Below, in pieces: positions 7,723-17,475 of a DNA stretch of 64,000 nt. The position numbers and the translations under genes are program-made. The notes under the pieces were generated by a model that saw nothing but the letters and a program-made list of their open reading frames with translations, ran no database searches and was not told where the DNA came from. The stretch covers positions 124,001 to 188,000 of the forward strand of contig JAKTNI010000002.1 in NCBI GenBank assembly GCA_029593505.1, in the 5' to 3' direction. Origin of the DNA: Streptococcus suis (GTDB lineage Bacteria > Bacillota > Bacilli > Lactobacillales > Streptococcaceae). Positions within the stretch are counted from its first letter, which is position 1. Every line of letters begins with the position of its first letter.

Positions 7723-9267
7723 CTATGTTAGCTGATTGAAGTCCCAGATATCATCTACCCAACCCTCATAAAAATCAGGTTCGTGACACACCATCAAAAT
7801 AGATCCTTTGTAGGCTTTCAAAGCTCGCTTCAATTCATCCTTAGCATCTACATCTAAGTGATTCGTTGGCTCATCCAAAACTAAGACGTTATTTTCTCTA
7901 TTCATCAGTAAACAAAAACGCACCTTTGCTTGTTCACCACCGGACAAAACCTGAATCTGACTTTCAATATGTTTGGAGGTCAAACCACAACGCGCGAGCG
8001 CAGCTCGAACTTCAGCTTGATTAAGAGCTGGAAAAGCATCCCAAACAGCCTCTAGTGGTGTTTGTCGATTGCCTCCTGCGACCTCTTGTTCAAAATACCC
8101 TAGTTCAAGATACTCACCGCGTTCAACACTTCCTCCTAAAGGTGGAATGAGACCCAATAAGCTCTTTAATAAGGTAGATTTACCGATACCATTTGCACCA
8201 ACAATAGCAATCTTCTGATTACGCTCAAATGTCAAATTGAGTGGTTTACGAGTCAAGACACGATCATAGCCAATTTCCAAATCTGCTGTCTGAAAGATAA
8301 AGCGACTAGGAGTCCGTGCCATCTTAAAATCAAATGTTGGCTTCGGCTTTTCCGACTGTAATTCGATGATATCCATCTTATCTAGCTTCTTCTGACGAGA
8401 CATGGCCATATTCCGAGTAGCAACTCGAGCTTTATTACGGTTTACAAAATCTTGCAATTCTGCAATTTCTTTTTGTTGGCGTTCATAGGCTGCCTCCAAC
8501 TGAGCTCGCTTCATAGCATATACTTCTTGGAATTGATAATAATCACCTGTATAACGTGTCAATAGTTGATTTTCCACATGATAGACAATGTTAATCACAT
8601 CGTTCAAGAATGGAATGTCATGAGAAATTAACACAAAGGCATTTTCATAGTTTTGCAAATAACGTTTCAACCAGTCAATGTGCTCAGCATCAAGATAGTT
8701 GGTCGGTTCATCAAGAAGTAGAATATCAGGCTTTTCTAAGAGCAATTTTGCCAACAGAACTTTTGTTCGTTGACCACCAGATAACTCTGTTACATCCTTG
8801 TCCATTCCATAATCCATTACACCTAGAGCTCGTGCAACTTCATCAATTTTAGCATCTAGAGTATAGAAATCACGACTTTCCAAACGATCCTGAAGTTCTC
8901 CTACTTCATCCATAAGAGTATCGATATCTGCACCATCTTCTGCCATTGACATATAAATATCATTGATCCGCGCCTCTGTCTTAAATAACTCATCAAAAGC
9001 TGTCCGTAACACATCACGCACTGACTGACCTTTTTCCAATTTAGCATGCTGATCTAGGTACCCAGCCGTCACATAACGTGACCATTCAACTTTTCCCTCA
9101 TCTGGCTGCAATTGGCCTGTTACGATAGACATAAAAGTTGATTTCCCTTCACCATTAGCACCTACAAGACCAATGTGTTCTCCTTTCAAAAGTCGGAAGG
9201 ATACATTTTCAAAAATCGCCCTATCTCCAAAACCATGACTGAGATTTTTTACTTCTAAAATACTCAT
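7723..9267 (-). CDS. ABC-F family ATPase (YkpA/YbiT-like)
   Basis: Soluble ABC-F protein of 514 aa, the class that acts on the ribosomal E site to tune translation or relieve stalling. Two tandem ABC cassettes are present: GANGEGKST, LSGGQRTK and LLLDEPTNYLD in the first; GANGIGKST, LSGGEQAK and VLDEPTNHLD in the second. They are joined by a charged linker at about residues 240-310 (MKRAQLEAAYERQQKEIAEL and on) corresponding to the P-site tRNA-interaction motif. No membrane segments. It follows glmM in the same direction but after a hairpin. Precise role is unknown. Confidence 0.88.
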   Translation of the reverse strand: MSILEVKNLSHGFGDRAIFENVSFRLLKGEHIGLVGANGEGKSTFMSIVTGQLQPDEGKVEWSRYVTAGYLDQHAKLEKGQSVRDVLRTAFDELFKTEARINDIYMSMAEDGADIDTLMDEVGELQDRLESRDFYTLDAKIDEVARALGVMDYGMDKDVTELSGGQRTKVLLAKLLLEKPDILLLDEPTNYLDAEHIDWLKRYLQNYENAFVLISHDIPFLNDVINIVYHVENQLLTRYTGDYYQFQEVYAMKRAQLEAAYERQQKEIAELQDFVNRNKARVATRNMAMSRQKKLDKMDIIELQSEKPKPTFDFKMARTPSRFIFQTADLEIGYDRVLTRKPLNLTFERNQKIAIVGANGIGKSTLLKSLLGLIPPLGGSVERGEYLELGYFEQEVAGGNRQTPLEAVWDAFPALNQAEVRAALARCGLTSKHIESQIQVLSGGEQAKVRFCLLMNRENNVLVLDEPTNHLDVDAKDELKRALKAYKGSILMVCHEPDFYEGWVDDIWDFNQLT

Positions 9268-9291
9268 TTTCTCTCCTCTAATACATGAAAG

Positions 9292-9313
9292 AACTGGGAC
9301 CGTAGCCCCAGTT
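9292..9313. terminator. Hairpin between glmM and the ABC-F gene
   Basis: A 7-bp stem (AACTGGG / CCCAGTT) with an 8-nt loop lies 10 bp after the glmM stop codon. The longer T-run is on the plus strand (TTTTTT); on the minus strand only a CTTTC follows, so it may terminate the cdaA-cdaR-glmM transcript incompletely. Confidence 0.55.
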
Positions 9314-9322
9314 TTTTAACTG

Positions 9323-10675
9323 TTAGTCAATTCCAATTTCCTGACGCACCACATTAGCAATTGTATCAACATAATAATCCACTTCTGCATCTGTTGGAGC
9401 TTCTGCCATCACACGCAAGAGTGGCTCAGTACCACTTGGACGAACAAGAATACGGCCATTGCCTGCCATTTCTTCCTCCATCTTATCTATAACTGCTGCA
9501 ATGGCTGGCACGTCCATTGCCTTATCTTTCATAGCATTTTCAACACGAATATTAACCAATTTTTGTGGGTAAATGGTTACCTCTGCTGCTAATTCAGATA
9601 GTTTTTTACCAGTCTCTTTCATGACTTTCGTCAACTGAACAGCTGTCAATTGACCGTCTCCTGTGGTGTTGTAGTCCATTAGGATAACATGTCCGGACTG
9701 CTCACCACCAACGTTATAGCCTTCCTTACGCATTTCCTCTACCACATAACGATCACCTACTGCAGTAACAGCTTTTTCAATTCCATGATGCTCTAAAGCC
9801 TTATGGAAACCAAGATTTGACATGACTGTTGTAACAATTGTATTTTTAGCCAATAAGCCTCTATCAGCCAAATACTTTCCAATGATGTACATGATGCGAT
9901 CACCATCAACCAATTCACCATTTTCATCTACTGCTATCAAGCGATCTGCATCTCCATCAAAAGCAAGACCGATTTGACTTCCAGTTGATCGAACCAATTC
10001 TTGTAATTGTTCAGGATGAGTGGAACCAACACCTTTGTTGATATTGAGACCGTCTGGTTTTTCGGCCATTACAGCTAGATCTGCACCTAAATCTGCAAAA
10101 ATCTGACGTGCAGATGTTGCAGCAGCACCATTTGCTGTATCAAGTGCCACTTTCATTCCTTCCAATTCCAAACCTGTTGATACAAGAAATTGTTGGTACT
10201 TACGAAGCCCTTCTGGATATTCAACAACATCACCTAAACCAGCTGCTGACGGACGAGGAAGCGTGTCTTCTGTGGCATCCAAGAGTGCTTCAATCTCAGC
10301 TTCCAATGCATCATCTAATTTAAAACCATCGCCGGCAAAAAATTTGATTCCATTGTCCTGTGCTGGATTGTGACTAGCGGAAATCATAACCCCTGCACTA
10401 GCCTTTTCTGTTTTGACTAGATGAGCAACTCCCGGCGTTGCCATGACACCAAGTTTATAAACATGAATACCAGCAGACAATAAACCTGCAATAAGTGCGG
10501 ATTCTAGTAATTGACCCGAAATCCTTGTATCACGTGCTACAAATACACGTGGAACATTTATTTCATGTTGGCTAAGTACATAACCACCGAAACGACCAAG
10601 TTTAAATGCCAATTCTGGCGTTAATTCTACATTTGCTTCTCCACGAACACCGTCCGTACCAAAATATTTACCCAC
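9323..10675 (-). CDS. glmM: Phosphoglucosamine mutase GlmM
   Basis: Converts glucosamine-6-phosphate to glucosamine-1-phosphate on the way to UDP-GlcNAc. The 450-aa protein has the active phosphoserine loop (ISASHNP, Ser101), the Mg-binding DGDADR loop, the GEQSGH sugar-binding loop and the phosphate-binding [11 protein letters not shown] motif. The start codon is GTG, giving [12 protein letters not shown], preceded by AAGAGG. It is the last gene of cdaA-cdaR-glmM, the conserved arrangement in which GlmM also binds and restrains the cyclase CdaA in other Firmicutes. Confidence 0.97.
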   Translation of the reverse strand: MGKYFGTDGVRGEANVELTPELAFKLGRFGGYVLSQHEINVPRVFVARDTRISGQLLESALIAGLLSAGIHVYKLGVMATPGVAHLVKTEKASAGVMISASHNPAQDNGIKFFAGDGFKLDDALEAEIEALLDATEDTLPRPSAAGLGDVVEYPEGLRKYQQFLVSTGLELEGMKVALDTANGAAATSARQIFADLGADLAVMAEKPDGLNINKGVGSTHPEQLQELVRSTGSQIGLAFDGDADRLIAVDENGELVDGDRIMYIIGKYLADRGLLAKNTIVTTVMSNLGFHKALEHHGIEKAVTAVGDRYVVEEMRKEGYNVGGEQSGHVILMDYNTTGDGQLTAVQLTKVMKETGKKLSELAAEVTIYPQKLVNIRVENAMKDKAMDVPAIAAVIDKMEEEMAGNGRILVRPSGTEPLLRVMAEAPTDAEVDYYVDTIANVVRQEIGID

Positions 10676-10688
10676 TTTATTTAACCTC

Positions 10689-11393
10689 TTATTTTATTTT
10701 TGTTACTGTAACTTGTATATTTGCCTCAGTCTGCGAAAGAACAACTGGTAGGATGTTACCATCTTCATCCACAGCTTGTAACTTTGCAGTACCACTGTAA
10801 TTCTCTGAAAGATTGCTAATATCCACAATCACTGCTTCAATTCGACTAATCTTTGCCATAGTATCTTCATCTGTTGTCACTTTAACAGTATCCATATTCA
10901 CAGTAGATTTCGATACACTGTACCCCTCTGCTAACTGATTCGTATACACTTGAGCTTGAACTGGAAGAAATTTACTCATTTTTTTACCTATTTTTATATT
11001 TAGAGCATCTGGTGCCATAGTAGCACTCACTCCTGCCGGTAAATTTGCTAATTGAAGCTTTATTGTATGCATTCCTTCTGTTAAATTTCGTAAATCAGCA
11101 GTCACATGAAACGTACGAGTTACCTCATCAGATTCTCTTTGTAATAACACACGATTAGAACCTCGTAATTCAACAGAAATAGTTGAAGAAAAGCCAGATA
11201 TAAAATATTTATCCATATCATATTTGACATCAATCGGTACATTGTTTAATGTATGAATATAGGTTTCTGACTCTGTATTTTGTGCCGATAATTCTGAATT
11301 CTTATAATTTGTTGAAGTTGCATAGAAAAAGAGCAACAAGGCTAAAAAAACAGATAAGGTTATGTGACCTACAGCTTTGAATTTATCGTACAT
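10689..11393 (-). CDS. cdaR: CdaA regulator CdaR (YbbR domain protein)
   Basis: Membrane-anchored extracytoplasmic partner of the c-di-AMP cyclase. One N-terminal transmembrane segment (about residues 8-28, [17 protein letters not shown]) is followed by repeated YbbR beta domains. I choose the ATG at 11393 ([11 protein letters not shown]) because GGAGG precedes it by eight bases; it overlaps the cdaA stop by 11 bp. Residues further upstream in this frame lie inside cdaA. The gene order cdaA-cdaR-glmM is diagnostic. Confidence 0.9.
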   Translation of the reverse strand: MYDKFKAVGHITLSVFLALLLFFYATSTNYKNSELSAQNTESETYIHTLNNVPIDVKYDMDKYFISGFSSTISVELRGSNRVLLQRESDEVTRTFHVTADLRNLTEGMHTIKLQLANLPAGVSATMAPDALNIKIGKKMSKFLPVQAQVYTNQLAEGYSVSKSTVNMDTVKVTTDEDTMAKISRIEAVIVDISNLSENYSGTAKLQAVDEDGNILPVVLSQTEANIQVTVTKIK

Positions 11394-12237
11394 GTCTGCC
11401 ACCTCCAAATCTTTTCCAAATAGATGGTTTCTCTTGACTTTTATCAATAAAGACTAGACGGAGTTCTGCCTCAAATTCTTCCAAATCAAGATTATGTTTA
11501 AACCTTCCATTATGAGCTATGGATATACCTCCTGTTTCTTCAGAAACCACAAAAACAAAGGCATCCGATACTTCTGATAAACCGATCGCTGCACGATGAC
11601 GCGTTCCAAATTCTTTTGAGATACCTGCACTTTCAGATAAAGGAAGATAAGCACAAGCCACTGCTACTTTATCTTCTTTCACAATGACTGCTCCATCATG
11701 AAGAGGTGTATTTGGAATAAAAATGTTGATGAGTAACTCTTGCGATACTTCTGCATTTAGAGAAATCCCTGTCGCACGATACTCTTGAAGAGTTCGTGCT
11801 TGTTCAACTGCTACAAGCGCACCAATCTTTCTAGGAGACATATACGCTACCGAGTTTAGAAAAGCTCCAATTAACTTTTCTTCCGCACTGAGTGTATGAG
11901 CATGAAACATTTGCGTCGTACGACCAAGTTTCTCTAGCATCGCACGCAACTCTGGCGCAAAAATAACTACAGCTGCAATAACTCCATAGGTTATCACTTG
12001 ATTAATCAACCAAGCGATCGTTTGTAGTCCGAATAAACTAGCTATAATTTGAACAACAATAAATAGAAAAACCCCACGAATTAGGGTCATAATTTTAGTA
12101 CCTGCAATTGCCTTACTAAAATTATAAATTAGGTAAGCAACAATGCTGATATCCATCAAGTGAAGAATAGCTGCCCAAGGACTCACTATCAAACTAGACC
12201 AGTAACCAGCATCCAATAATTGATTAAGGTTTAACAT
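11383..12237 (-). CDS. cdaA: Diadenylate cyclase CdaA
   Basis: Makes the second messenger c-di-AMP, which controls potassium and osmolyte homeostasis and cell-wall integrity. The 284-aa protein has three N-terminal transmembrane segments (about residues 15-80) and a cytoplasmic DAC domain with the catalytic motifs LHDGAVIV and GTRHRAAIG. First gene of its operon. A TGGTATAAT extended -10 lies at about 12285-12293. The ribosome-binding site is weak (AGAAAG, about 12 bases upstream). Confidence 0.96.
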   Translation of the reverse strand: MLNLNQLLDAGYWSSLIVSPWAAILHLMDISIVAYLIYNFSKAIAGTKIMTLIRGVFLFIVVQIIASLFGLQTIAWLINQVITYGVIAAVVIFAPELRAMLEKLGRTTQMFHAHTLSAEEKLIGAFLNSVAYMSPRKIGALVAVEQARTLQEYRATGISLNAEVSQELLINIFIPNTPLHDGAVIVKEDKVAVACAYLPLSESAGISKEFGTRHRAAIGLSEVSDAFVFVVSEETGGISIAHNGRFKHNLDLEEFEAELRLVFIDKSQEKPSIWKRFGGGRHVR

Positions 12238-12390
12238 ACGCTTGTCATACTTTCTAAATTACACACAGTATTTTTATCATTATACCATATTTCTCTATTT
12301 TATTCAGAAAATCACAGGTTGATTATTAAAAATTCTAAAGACTGTTGAATGGATTCTGCATACTCTACTATAGAAAATAAAAGAGCTTTG

Positions 12391-12399
12391 TGTTAAAAT
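12391..12399 (+). promoter_or_regulatory. Extended -10 for a leaderless murT transcript
   Basis: TGTTAAAAT occupies 12391-12399. Exactly six bases (12400-12405) separate it from the murT ATG, and there is no Shine-Dalgarno sequence. The -35 region is weak (TAGAAA). Confidence 0.65.
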
Positions 12400-12405
12400 A
12401 GTTCC

Positions 12406-13749
12406 ATGAAAATAAATACATTATTAGGAATAATGGCCGGAAAAACCAGCCAATTTATACTGAACAAACTAGGACGAGGAACAACTCTACCAGGAAAAAT
12501 CGCCTTGACATTTGACCCACAAATACTAAGTCATCTAGCAAAAGAGTACGAAGTCGTTGTCATTACTGGTACTAACGGTAAAACTCTAACAACAGCACTG
12601 ACTGTTGGCATCCTTAAAGAAGCTTTTGGTGAAATCACAACCAATACCAGTGGTGCCAATATGATTACTGGGATTACAGCAACTTTCTTGTCTAACAAAA
12701 ACAACAAAACTGGTAAAAAGATTGCTGTTTTAGAGATTGATGAAGCTAGCTTGGCACGGATAACAGATTTTATTAAACCAAAACTAATTGTTTTTACCAA
12801 CATCTTTCGTGATCAAATGGATCGTTATGGAGAAATCTATACAACCTACCAAATGATTTTAGATGGAGTTGCAAAAGCACCACAAGCCACTATTTTAGCA
12901 AATGGCGATAGTCCTTTGTTCAATTCAACTAAACTTACCAATCCTGTTCAATACTATGGCTTTGCAACCAAAGAACAGGAACCTCAATTAGCTCACTATA
13001 ATACGGAAGGTGTTCTTTGTCCACATTGTCATCAGATTATTCGCTATAAAGTCAACACTTATGCTAATTTAGGAAACTACATCTGTGTTCACTGTGGTTT
13101 TAGCCGACCTACACTAACCTACCAATTGACCGAATTAAAAGAAATTACAAATACCTCTTCGACTTTTGTGATAGACCAACAAACCTATACAATCAATATA
13201 GGCGGATTGTATAATATCTACAATGCTTTAGCAGCTGTTAGTGTCGCAGAGTTCTTCGGAGTTAGTCCAGAAAAAATAAAGGCTGGTTTTGATAAAAGCA
13301 AAGCTGTCTTTGGTCGTCAAGAACGCTTTCAAATAGGAAATAAAGATTGTACATTGGTTTTGATAAAGAATCCCGTTGGAGCAACTCAGGCAATTGAAAT
13401 GATGAAACTCGCTCCCTATGAATTTAGTTTATCTGTTCTGTTAAATGCTAACTATGCTGACGGAATTGATACGAGCTGGATCTGGGATGCTGACTTTGAA
13501 CAAATTCATCACATGAATATTCCTCATATCTTTGCCGGTGGGGTTCGCTCTTCTGAAATCGCACGTCGTCTACGTGTTACCGGCTATCCCGAAGAGCAAA
13601 TTTCAGAAACCAAAAAGCTAGAAGACATTCTCACCTTGATAGAAAATTCAAGTAGCTCACATGCTTATATTTTGGCTACTTATACCGCTATGTTAGAATT
13701 TCGTGATTTACTTGCTCAACGACAAGCTGTTAGAAAGGAGATGAGATAA
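12406..13749 (+). CDS. murT: Lipid II isoglutaminyl synthase, Mur ligase-like subunit MurT
   Basis: With GatD, amidates the alpha-carboxyl of D-Glu in the lipid II stem peptide, a step needed for efficient cross-linking in streptococci. The 447-aa protein has the Mur ligase ATP loop (GTNGKT, residues 55-60), a four-cysteine zinc ribbon insert (C205, C208, C227, C230) typical of MurT, and a C-terminal DUF1727 domain. It overlaps gatD by one base (TAATG). The ATG lies at the predicted transcription start, so translation probably initiates on a leaderless mRNA. Confidence 0.95.
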   Translation: MKINTLLGIMAGKTSQFILNKLGRGTTLPGKIALTFDPQILSHLAKEYEVVVITGTNGKTLTTALTVGILKEAFGEITTNTSGANMITGITATFLSNKNNKTGKKIAVLEIDEASLARITDFIKPKLIVFTNIFRDQMDRYGEIYTTYQMILDGVAKAPQATILANGDSPLFNSTKLTNPVQYYGFATKEQEPQLAHYNTEGVLCPHCHQIIRYKVNTYANLGNYICVHCGFSRPTLTYQLTELKEITNTSSTFVIDQQTYTINIGGLYNIYNALAAVSVAEFFGVSPEKIKAGFDKSKAVFGRQERFQIGNKDCTLVLIKNPVGATQAIEMMKLAPYEFSLSVLLNANYADGIDTSWIWDADFEQIHHMNIPHIFAGGVRSSEIARRLRVTGYPEEQISETKKLEDILTLIENSSSSHAYILATYTAMLEFRDLLAQRQAVRKEMR

Positions 13750-14531
13750 TGGTCTATACATCACTGAGAAGTCCAGAAAAAGACTATTCTTACACACTCC
13801 ACATCGCGCATCTCTACGGAGATTTGATGAATACCTATGGAGATAACGGGAATATCCTTATGTTAAAATATGTAGCAGAAAAATTAGGAGCTCGTGTTCA
13901 AGTAGATATCGTTTCTCTAACAGATGATTTTGATAAAGACTTTTACGATATAGCCTTTTTTGGTGGAGGACAAGACTATGAACAATCTATTCTAGCGAGT
14001 GACCTTCCAAACAAAAAAGCTAGCTTGTCCACCTTCATTGAAAATGAAGGTGTCATGCTAGCTATATGCGGTGGCTTTCAATTACTAGGACAATATTATA
14101 TTGAATCTGGTGGTCGTAAAATTGATGGACTTGGAATACTAGGACACTATACTCTGAACCAAGTCAATAACCGCTATATCGGGGATATTAAGATTCACAA
14201 TGAAGAATTTAATGAAACCTATTACGGATTTGAAAATCATCAAGGACGGACATTTCTAGCTGACAATCAAAAACCCTTAGGTAAAGTCATTTATGGCAAC
14301 GGGAACAACCAAGAAGATGGTAGCGAAGGAATGCACTATAAAAATACATTCGGTAGCTATTTCCACGGTCCTATCTTATCTCGCAACCCTAATCTTGCTT
14401 ACCGCTTAGTGACAACTGCTCTGTATAAAAAGTACGGACAAGATATTTCATTAGCCAACTACACAGATATTTTAAGTAAAGAAGTGGCAGAAGAGTATGT
14501 AGATATTAAATCTAAGGCTGAATTTCAATAG
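13749..14531 (+). CDS. gatD: Lipid II isoglutaminyl synthase, glutamine amidotransferase subunit GatD
   Basis: Supplies ammonia from glutamine to MurT. The 260-aa class I amidotransferase-like protein has a nucleophile elbow [10 protein letters not shown] with Cys107, and a catalytic His in the [11 protein letters not shown] segment, as in CobB/CobQ-type domains. An early [11 protein letters not shown] motif is characteristic of GatD. Its start overlaps the murT stop codon, and GAAAGGAG inside murT serves as its ribosome-binding site, so it is translated efficiently even if murT is leaderless. Confidence 0.95.
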   Translation: MVYTSLRSPEKDYSYTLHIAHLYGDLMNTYGDNGNILMLKYVAEKLGARVQVDIVSLTDDFDKDFYDIAFFGGGQDYEQSILASDLPNKKASLSTFIENEGVMLAICGGFQLLGQYYIESGGRKIDGLGILGHYTLNQVNNRYIGDIKIHNEEFNETYYGFENHQGRTFLADNQKPLGKVIYGNGNNQEDGSEGMHYKNTFGSYFHGPILSRNPNLAYRLVTTALYKKYGQDISLANYTDILSKEVAEEYVDIKSKAEFQ

Positions 14532-14843
14532 TAATATCTATTTTGGAAATCTACTAAAAATACTGCTCAAAATAACTTTATAAACCTATTTCTAAATTAT
14601 CTGTATCAATAATCCTTGTTTTTACAATAATATAATACCAAAAAATATCCACATCAACTCTATGGGTCAGAAAATCTCAAATAAATTATGTTAGTATAAC
14701 ATATATTTTGAAAAATACTCAAAACAAATGTTCTTAGAACAAGCGTTTTGAGTATTTTTTATTTTCTTTCAGTAACCAAATACATTTTTATCTTTTTTAT
14801 TCCACTCAAATCTTCGTTTATAGTTACAAGTTTTAGCTTTACA
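14532..14843. other. Intergenic region between convergent gatD and the purine permease
   Basis: About 310 bp of AT-rich sequence. Apart from the long terminator hairpin at 14711-14759, I see no gene, promoter or repeat in it. Confidence 0.6.
14711..14759. terminator. Bidirectional terminator between gatD and the purine permease gene
   Basis: A perfect 15-bp stem (14711-14725 with 14745-14759, AAAAATACTC... pairing with ...GAGTATTTTT) encloses a second small palindrome (TGTTC / GAACA). A-tract before and T-tract after make it work for both convergent transcripts. Confidence 0.85.
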
Positions 14844-16304
14844 TTACAAGATAGCCAATATAATAAAATTCAGTATAAAAAGACCTGTAGCTCCCCAAAG
14901 AATTGGGTGAATTTCTCTTGCTTTACCCGTTGAAACTTTTACCAAACAGTAAAAGATAAAAGCTGCTGCGATACCATAAGAAATAGAGAAACAAAGAGCC
15001 ATAAAGAAAGCTGCAAAGAAAGCTGGGAGAGCATCTTCAAACTGACTCCAGTCCACATCTAAGAAGGAAGAAACCATCATTACACCTACAATAATAAGAG
15101 CTGGAGCAGTCGCTGCGGCTGGTACAATACCAACAAATGGTAAGATAAGAATAGATAGTACAAACAAAATAGCAGTTGTTACAGCTGTCAAACCTGTACG
15201 ACCACCAGCAGAAATACCGGCAGCTGACTCCACATAAGTCGTTGTATTTGATGTACCAAAAATAGCACCGATAGAAGTACCAATTGCATCTGCAAAAAGT
15301 GCTTTATCCATCTTGGAATCAAAACCTGTACCATTTTCTAGTGCTTTCTCATCCTCAGCTGAAAAAATCCCCGTTTTACGTCCTGTACCAATAAATGTAC
15401 CCAGAGTATCAAAAGTATCGGACAAACTAAATGCAAAAATTGTCATAAAAACAAGTGGTAGACGACTAGAATCTTCAAAAAGTGACGAAAGCCCACCAAA
15501 AGCAGCAAGGAACGTTGTACCTAATTCAGAAACAGCTGTACCGATGTTATTATTTGCAAAATCAATCGTAGATAAATCTACTACTCCTATTGGAACTCCT
15601 GCTATCGTTGTGGCAACAATACCAATCAAAATAGCACCACGAACATTTTTGATCACTAAAACAGCTGTTAAAATTAATCCAAAAATCGTCAATAATACAC
15701 TTGGATCCGTAAACGTTGAAACAGATGGAACAACTCCACCACCTGCAAAAACTGAGAAAACACCATTTGAGAATGTTTCGGCAGTCGCCTCAGTTGGTGC
15801 AATACCATTTACTGTGATAATATCTGATCCCGATGTCAAAAAAGTAATCAAATTTGAATTCTTAAAACCCAAGTAAGCAACAAACACTCCAATACCTCCA
15901 CCAATAGCGTGTTGTAAGCTAACCGGAATTGCTTTAATAATACTTTTACGAACTTTTGTAACAGTAATGAAGACATTAAAGAGACCGCATAGAAAGACCA
16001 TCGCAAGAGCTTCCTGCCAAGTAAAACCTAACCCTATAACAACTGTATATGTAAAGAAAGCGTTTAGCCCCATTCCCGGTGCTAATGCATAAGGTACATT
16101 TGCAAACAGTCCCATCACTAATGTTGAAACTGCACTAGCAATAATAGTTGCTAAAAATACTGCTTGGGTCGGCATACCAGCTACACTCAATATGCTTGGG
16201 TTTACAAATAAGATATAAGACATCGCAAAAAATGTCGTCAAACCTGCTATAATTTCCGTAGAAACTGTTGTTCCATGTTCTTTTAACTTGAAAAAGTCTT
16301 CCAT
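14844..16304 (-). CDS. NCS2 family purine permease (guanine/hypoxanthine, PbuG/PbuO-like)
   Basis: Proton-coupled nucleobase permease of the AzgA-like NCS2 group. The 486-aa protein has about 12-14 hydrophobic segments. Family signatures are GLTTFFAMSYILFVNP near the N-terminus, APGMGLNAFFTYTVV, the SDTFDTLGTFIGTG segment and the GTSNTTTYVESAAGISAGGRTG segment that lines the substrate site. Substrate preference within purines cannot be fixed from sequence. A good ribosome-binding site (AAGGAG) precedes the ATG. Regulation by PurR is suggested by box sequences upstream of its promoter. Confidence 0.9.
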   Translation of the reverse strand: MEDFFKLKEHGTTVSTEIIAGLTTFFAMSYILFVNPSILSVAGMPTQAVFLATIIASAVSTLVMGLFANVPYALAPGMGLNAFFTYTVVIGLGFTWQEALAMVFLCGLFNVFITVTKVRKSIIKAIPVSLQHAIGGGIGVFVAYLGFKNSNLITFLTSGSDIITVNGIAPTEATAETFSNGVFSVFAGGGVVPSVSTFTDPSVLLTIFGLILTAVLVIKNVRGAILIGIVATTIAGVPIGVVDLSTIDFANNNIGTAVSELGTTFLAAFGGLSSLFEDSSRLPLVFMTIFAFSLSDTFDTLGTFIGTGRKTGIFSAEDEKALENGTGFDSKMDKALFADAIGTSIGAIFGTSNTTTYVESAAGISAGGRTGLTAVTTAILFVLSILILPFVGIVPAAATAPALIIVGVMMVSSFLDVDWSQFEDALPAFFAAFFMALCFSISYGIAAAFIFYCLVKVSTGKAREIHPILWGATGLFILNFIILAIL

Positions 16305-16341
16305 TTTGTCATTTCTCCTTTTATTTACGAACGATAGAGAT

Positions 16342-16370
16342 ATTATAATTCAAAAATATTCACATTTCAA
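16342..16370 (-). promoter_or_regulatory. Promoter of the purine permease gene
   Basis: TTGAAA (16370-16365) and TATAAT (16347-16342) are separated by 17 bp on the minus strand. The predicted start near 16335 leaves a leader of about 30 nt, too short for a purine riboswitch. Confidence 0.75.
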
Positions 16371-16417
16371 CAATTTTAATATTAAAACCGTTATTTTTTT
16401 AAAAAAATACATTTATG

Positions 16418-16442
16418 GTTCGTATTTAACGAACGTTGTTCG
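16418..16442 (-). promoter_or_regulatory. PurBox-like direct repeats (possible PurR sites)
   Basis: On the minus strand CGAAC occurs at 16442-16438 and again at 16422-16418, separated by 15 bp. A third CGAAC on the plus strand (16430-16434) lies between them, and a fourth (16328-16332) lies just downstream of the promoter -10. CGAAC is the core of the PurBox of Gram-positive PurR. The pair is centred about 95 bp upstream of the predicted start, roughly where lactococcal PurR activates. Assignment rests on motif and gene function. Confidence 0.55.
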
Positions 16443-16469
16443 AGGTTGTACTTGAAATTTTAAGTTATT

Positions 16470-16498
16470 TTGCTTTTCACACTCTATTTTGTTATACT
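16470..16498 (+). promoter_or_regulatory. Promoter of the Cof-type HAD phosphatase gene
   Basis: TTGCTT (16470-16475) and TATACT (16493-16498) with a 17-bp spacer, about 40 bp upstream of the ATG. It diverges from the purine permease promoter, and the PurBox-like repeats lie between the two. Confidence 0.65.
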
Positions 16499-16538
16499 GT
16501 AAAGAACAAATCTACTGAGAAAGAATAAAGCATCAACT

Positions 16539-17351
16539 ATGAAGAAAAAAATAATTGCCTTAGATTTAGATGGAACCTTGTTGAACAATGAAAGCCAGCT
16601 ATCCGACTATACCATTTCTACTATACAACAAGTTAGAAAAGCAGGGCATACTGTTATCATTGCAACCGGTCGTCCTTATCGAATGGCCAAAACTTTCTAC
16701 TATCAATTACAATTAGATACACCTATGATCAACTTTAATGGTTCTTTAATTCATATTCCAGAAAAAAAATGGAAATGGGAAAAAAATATCCGAATTGATA
16801 AAAAATACCTACTAGAATTTTTAAAACAAGAAAAAAACTTTGAAGCAGACTTCATTGCGAGTGAATACAAACATAAATTTTTTATCACTCAAACTCATCT
16901 AGATAAAATTGATCCTAATTTGGTAGGTGTTGAACAGATTACTCCCGATACCTTGATCAAGTCCGAATTGGTAACCAGTGATCCTCATTCCATTTTGATG
17001 CAAACGAGTGCTACAGATAAATACCAACTTGCTAAAGATCTCAATAGTTATTTTAATGATGAATTAGAAATTAATACTTGGGGAGGACCTCTCAATATTC
17101 TTGAAACTTGTGCAAAAGGTGTCAATAAAGCGGCTGCACTCTCCTATCTTCTCTCTCTTTATCAAGCAGACCCTAAAGATTTGATTGCTTTTGGCGATGA
17201 ACACAATGATGTTGAAATGCTCAATTTAGCAGGTACTGCTTACGCCATGAAAAATGCTAGTGAAACCCTTATCCCACACGCAGATCAATTAACTGAATCT
17301 TCTAATATAGAAGACGGCGTGGCTAAAGAACTAGAAAAGTTATTTTTGTAA
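16539..17351 (+). CDS. Cof-type HAD-IIB family phosphatase
   Basis: Cytoplasmic haloacid-dehalogenase superfamily sugar-phosphate or flavin-phosphate phosphatase. The 270-aa protein starts with motif I DLDGTLLNN (nucleophile Asp), has motif II IATGRP, the conserved Lys region in CAKGVNKAAAL, and motif IV FGDEHNDVEML. The type IIB cap lies between motifs II and III. Substrates of this family are broad and cannot be predicted. A weak ribosome-binding site (GAGAAAG) precedes the ATG. Confidence 0.88.
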   Translation: MKKKIIALDLDGTLLNNESQLSDYTISTIQQVRKAGHTVIIATGRPYRMAKTFYYQLQLDTPMINFNGSLIHIPEKKWKWEKNIRIDKKYLLEFLKQEKNFEADFIASEYKHKFFITQTHLDKIDPNLVGVEQITPDTLIKSELVTSDPHSILMQTSATDKYQLAKDLNSYFNDELEINTWGGPLNILETCAKGVNKAAALSYLLSLYQADPKDLIAFGDEHNDVEMLNLAGTAYAMKNASETLIPHADQLTESSNIEDGVAKELEKLFL

Positions 17352-17390
17352 CTTTTCTATTATAAAATAATCAGTCACAATACTCTTTTT

Positions 17391-17426
17391 CCGAAAATTA
17401 CATTTGAATTTTCAGGCTTTTTTCTC
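17391..17426 (+). terminator. Intrinsic terminator of the HAD gene
   Basis: A 9-bp stem with one bulge (CCGAAAATT / AATTTTCAGG) is followed by CTTTTTT. It isolates the HAD gene from the man operon promoter. Confidence 0.65.
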
Positions 17427-17445
17427 TTCTGAAAAATAAATTCAC

Positions 17446-17475
17446 TTGACAAAATCTATGAAAACGTTTTATAAT
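17446..17475 (+). promoter_or_regulatory. manLMN promoter with an overlapping cre site
   Basis: TTGACA (17446-17451) and TATAAT (17470-17475), 18-bp spacer. A cre-like sequence TGAAAACGTTTTAT (17459-17472) fills the spacer and overlaps the -10. It fits the CcpA consensus except near its 3' end. This position would let CcpA block RNA polymerase. Confidence 0.8.

Noticed and set aside
16305-16341. Purine riboswitch upstream of the purine permease
   Set aside because: The leader from the predicted promoter is only about 30 nt.
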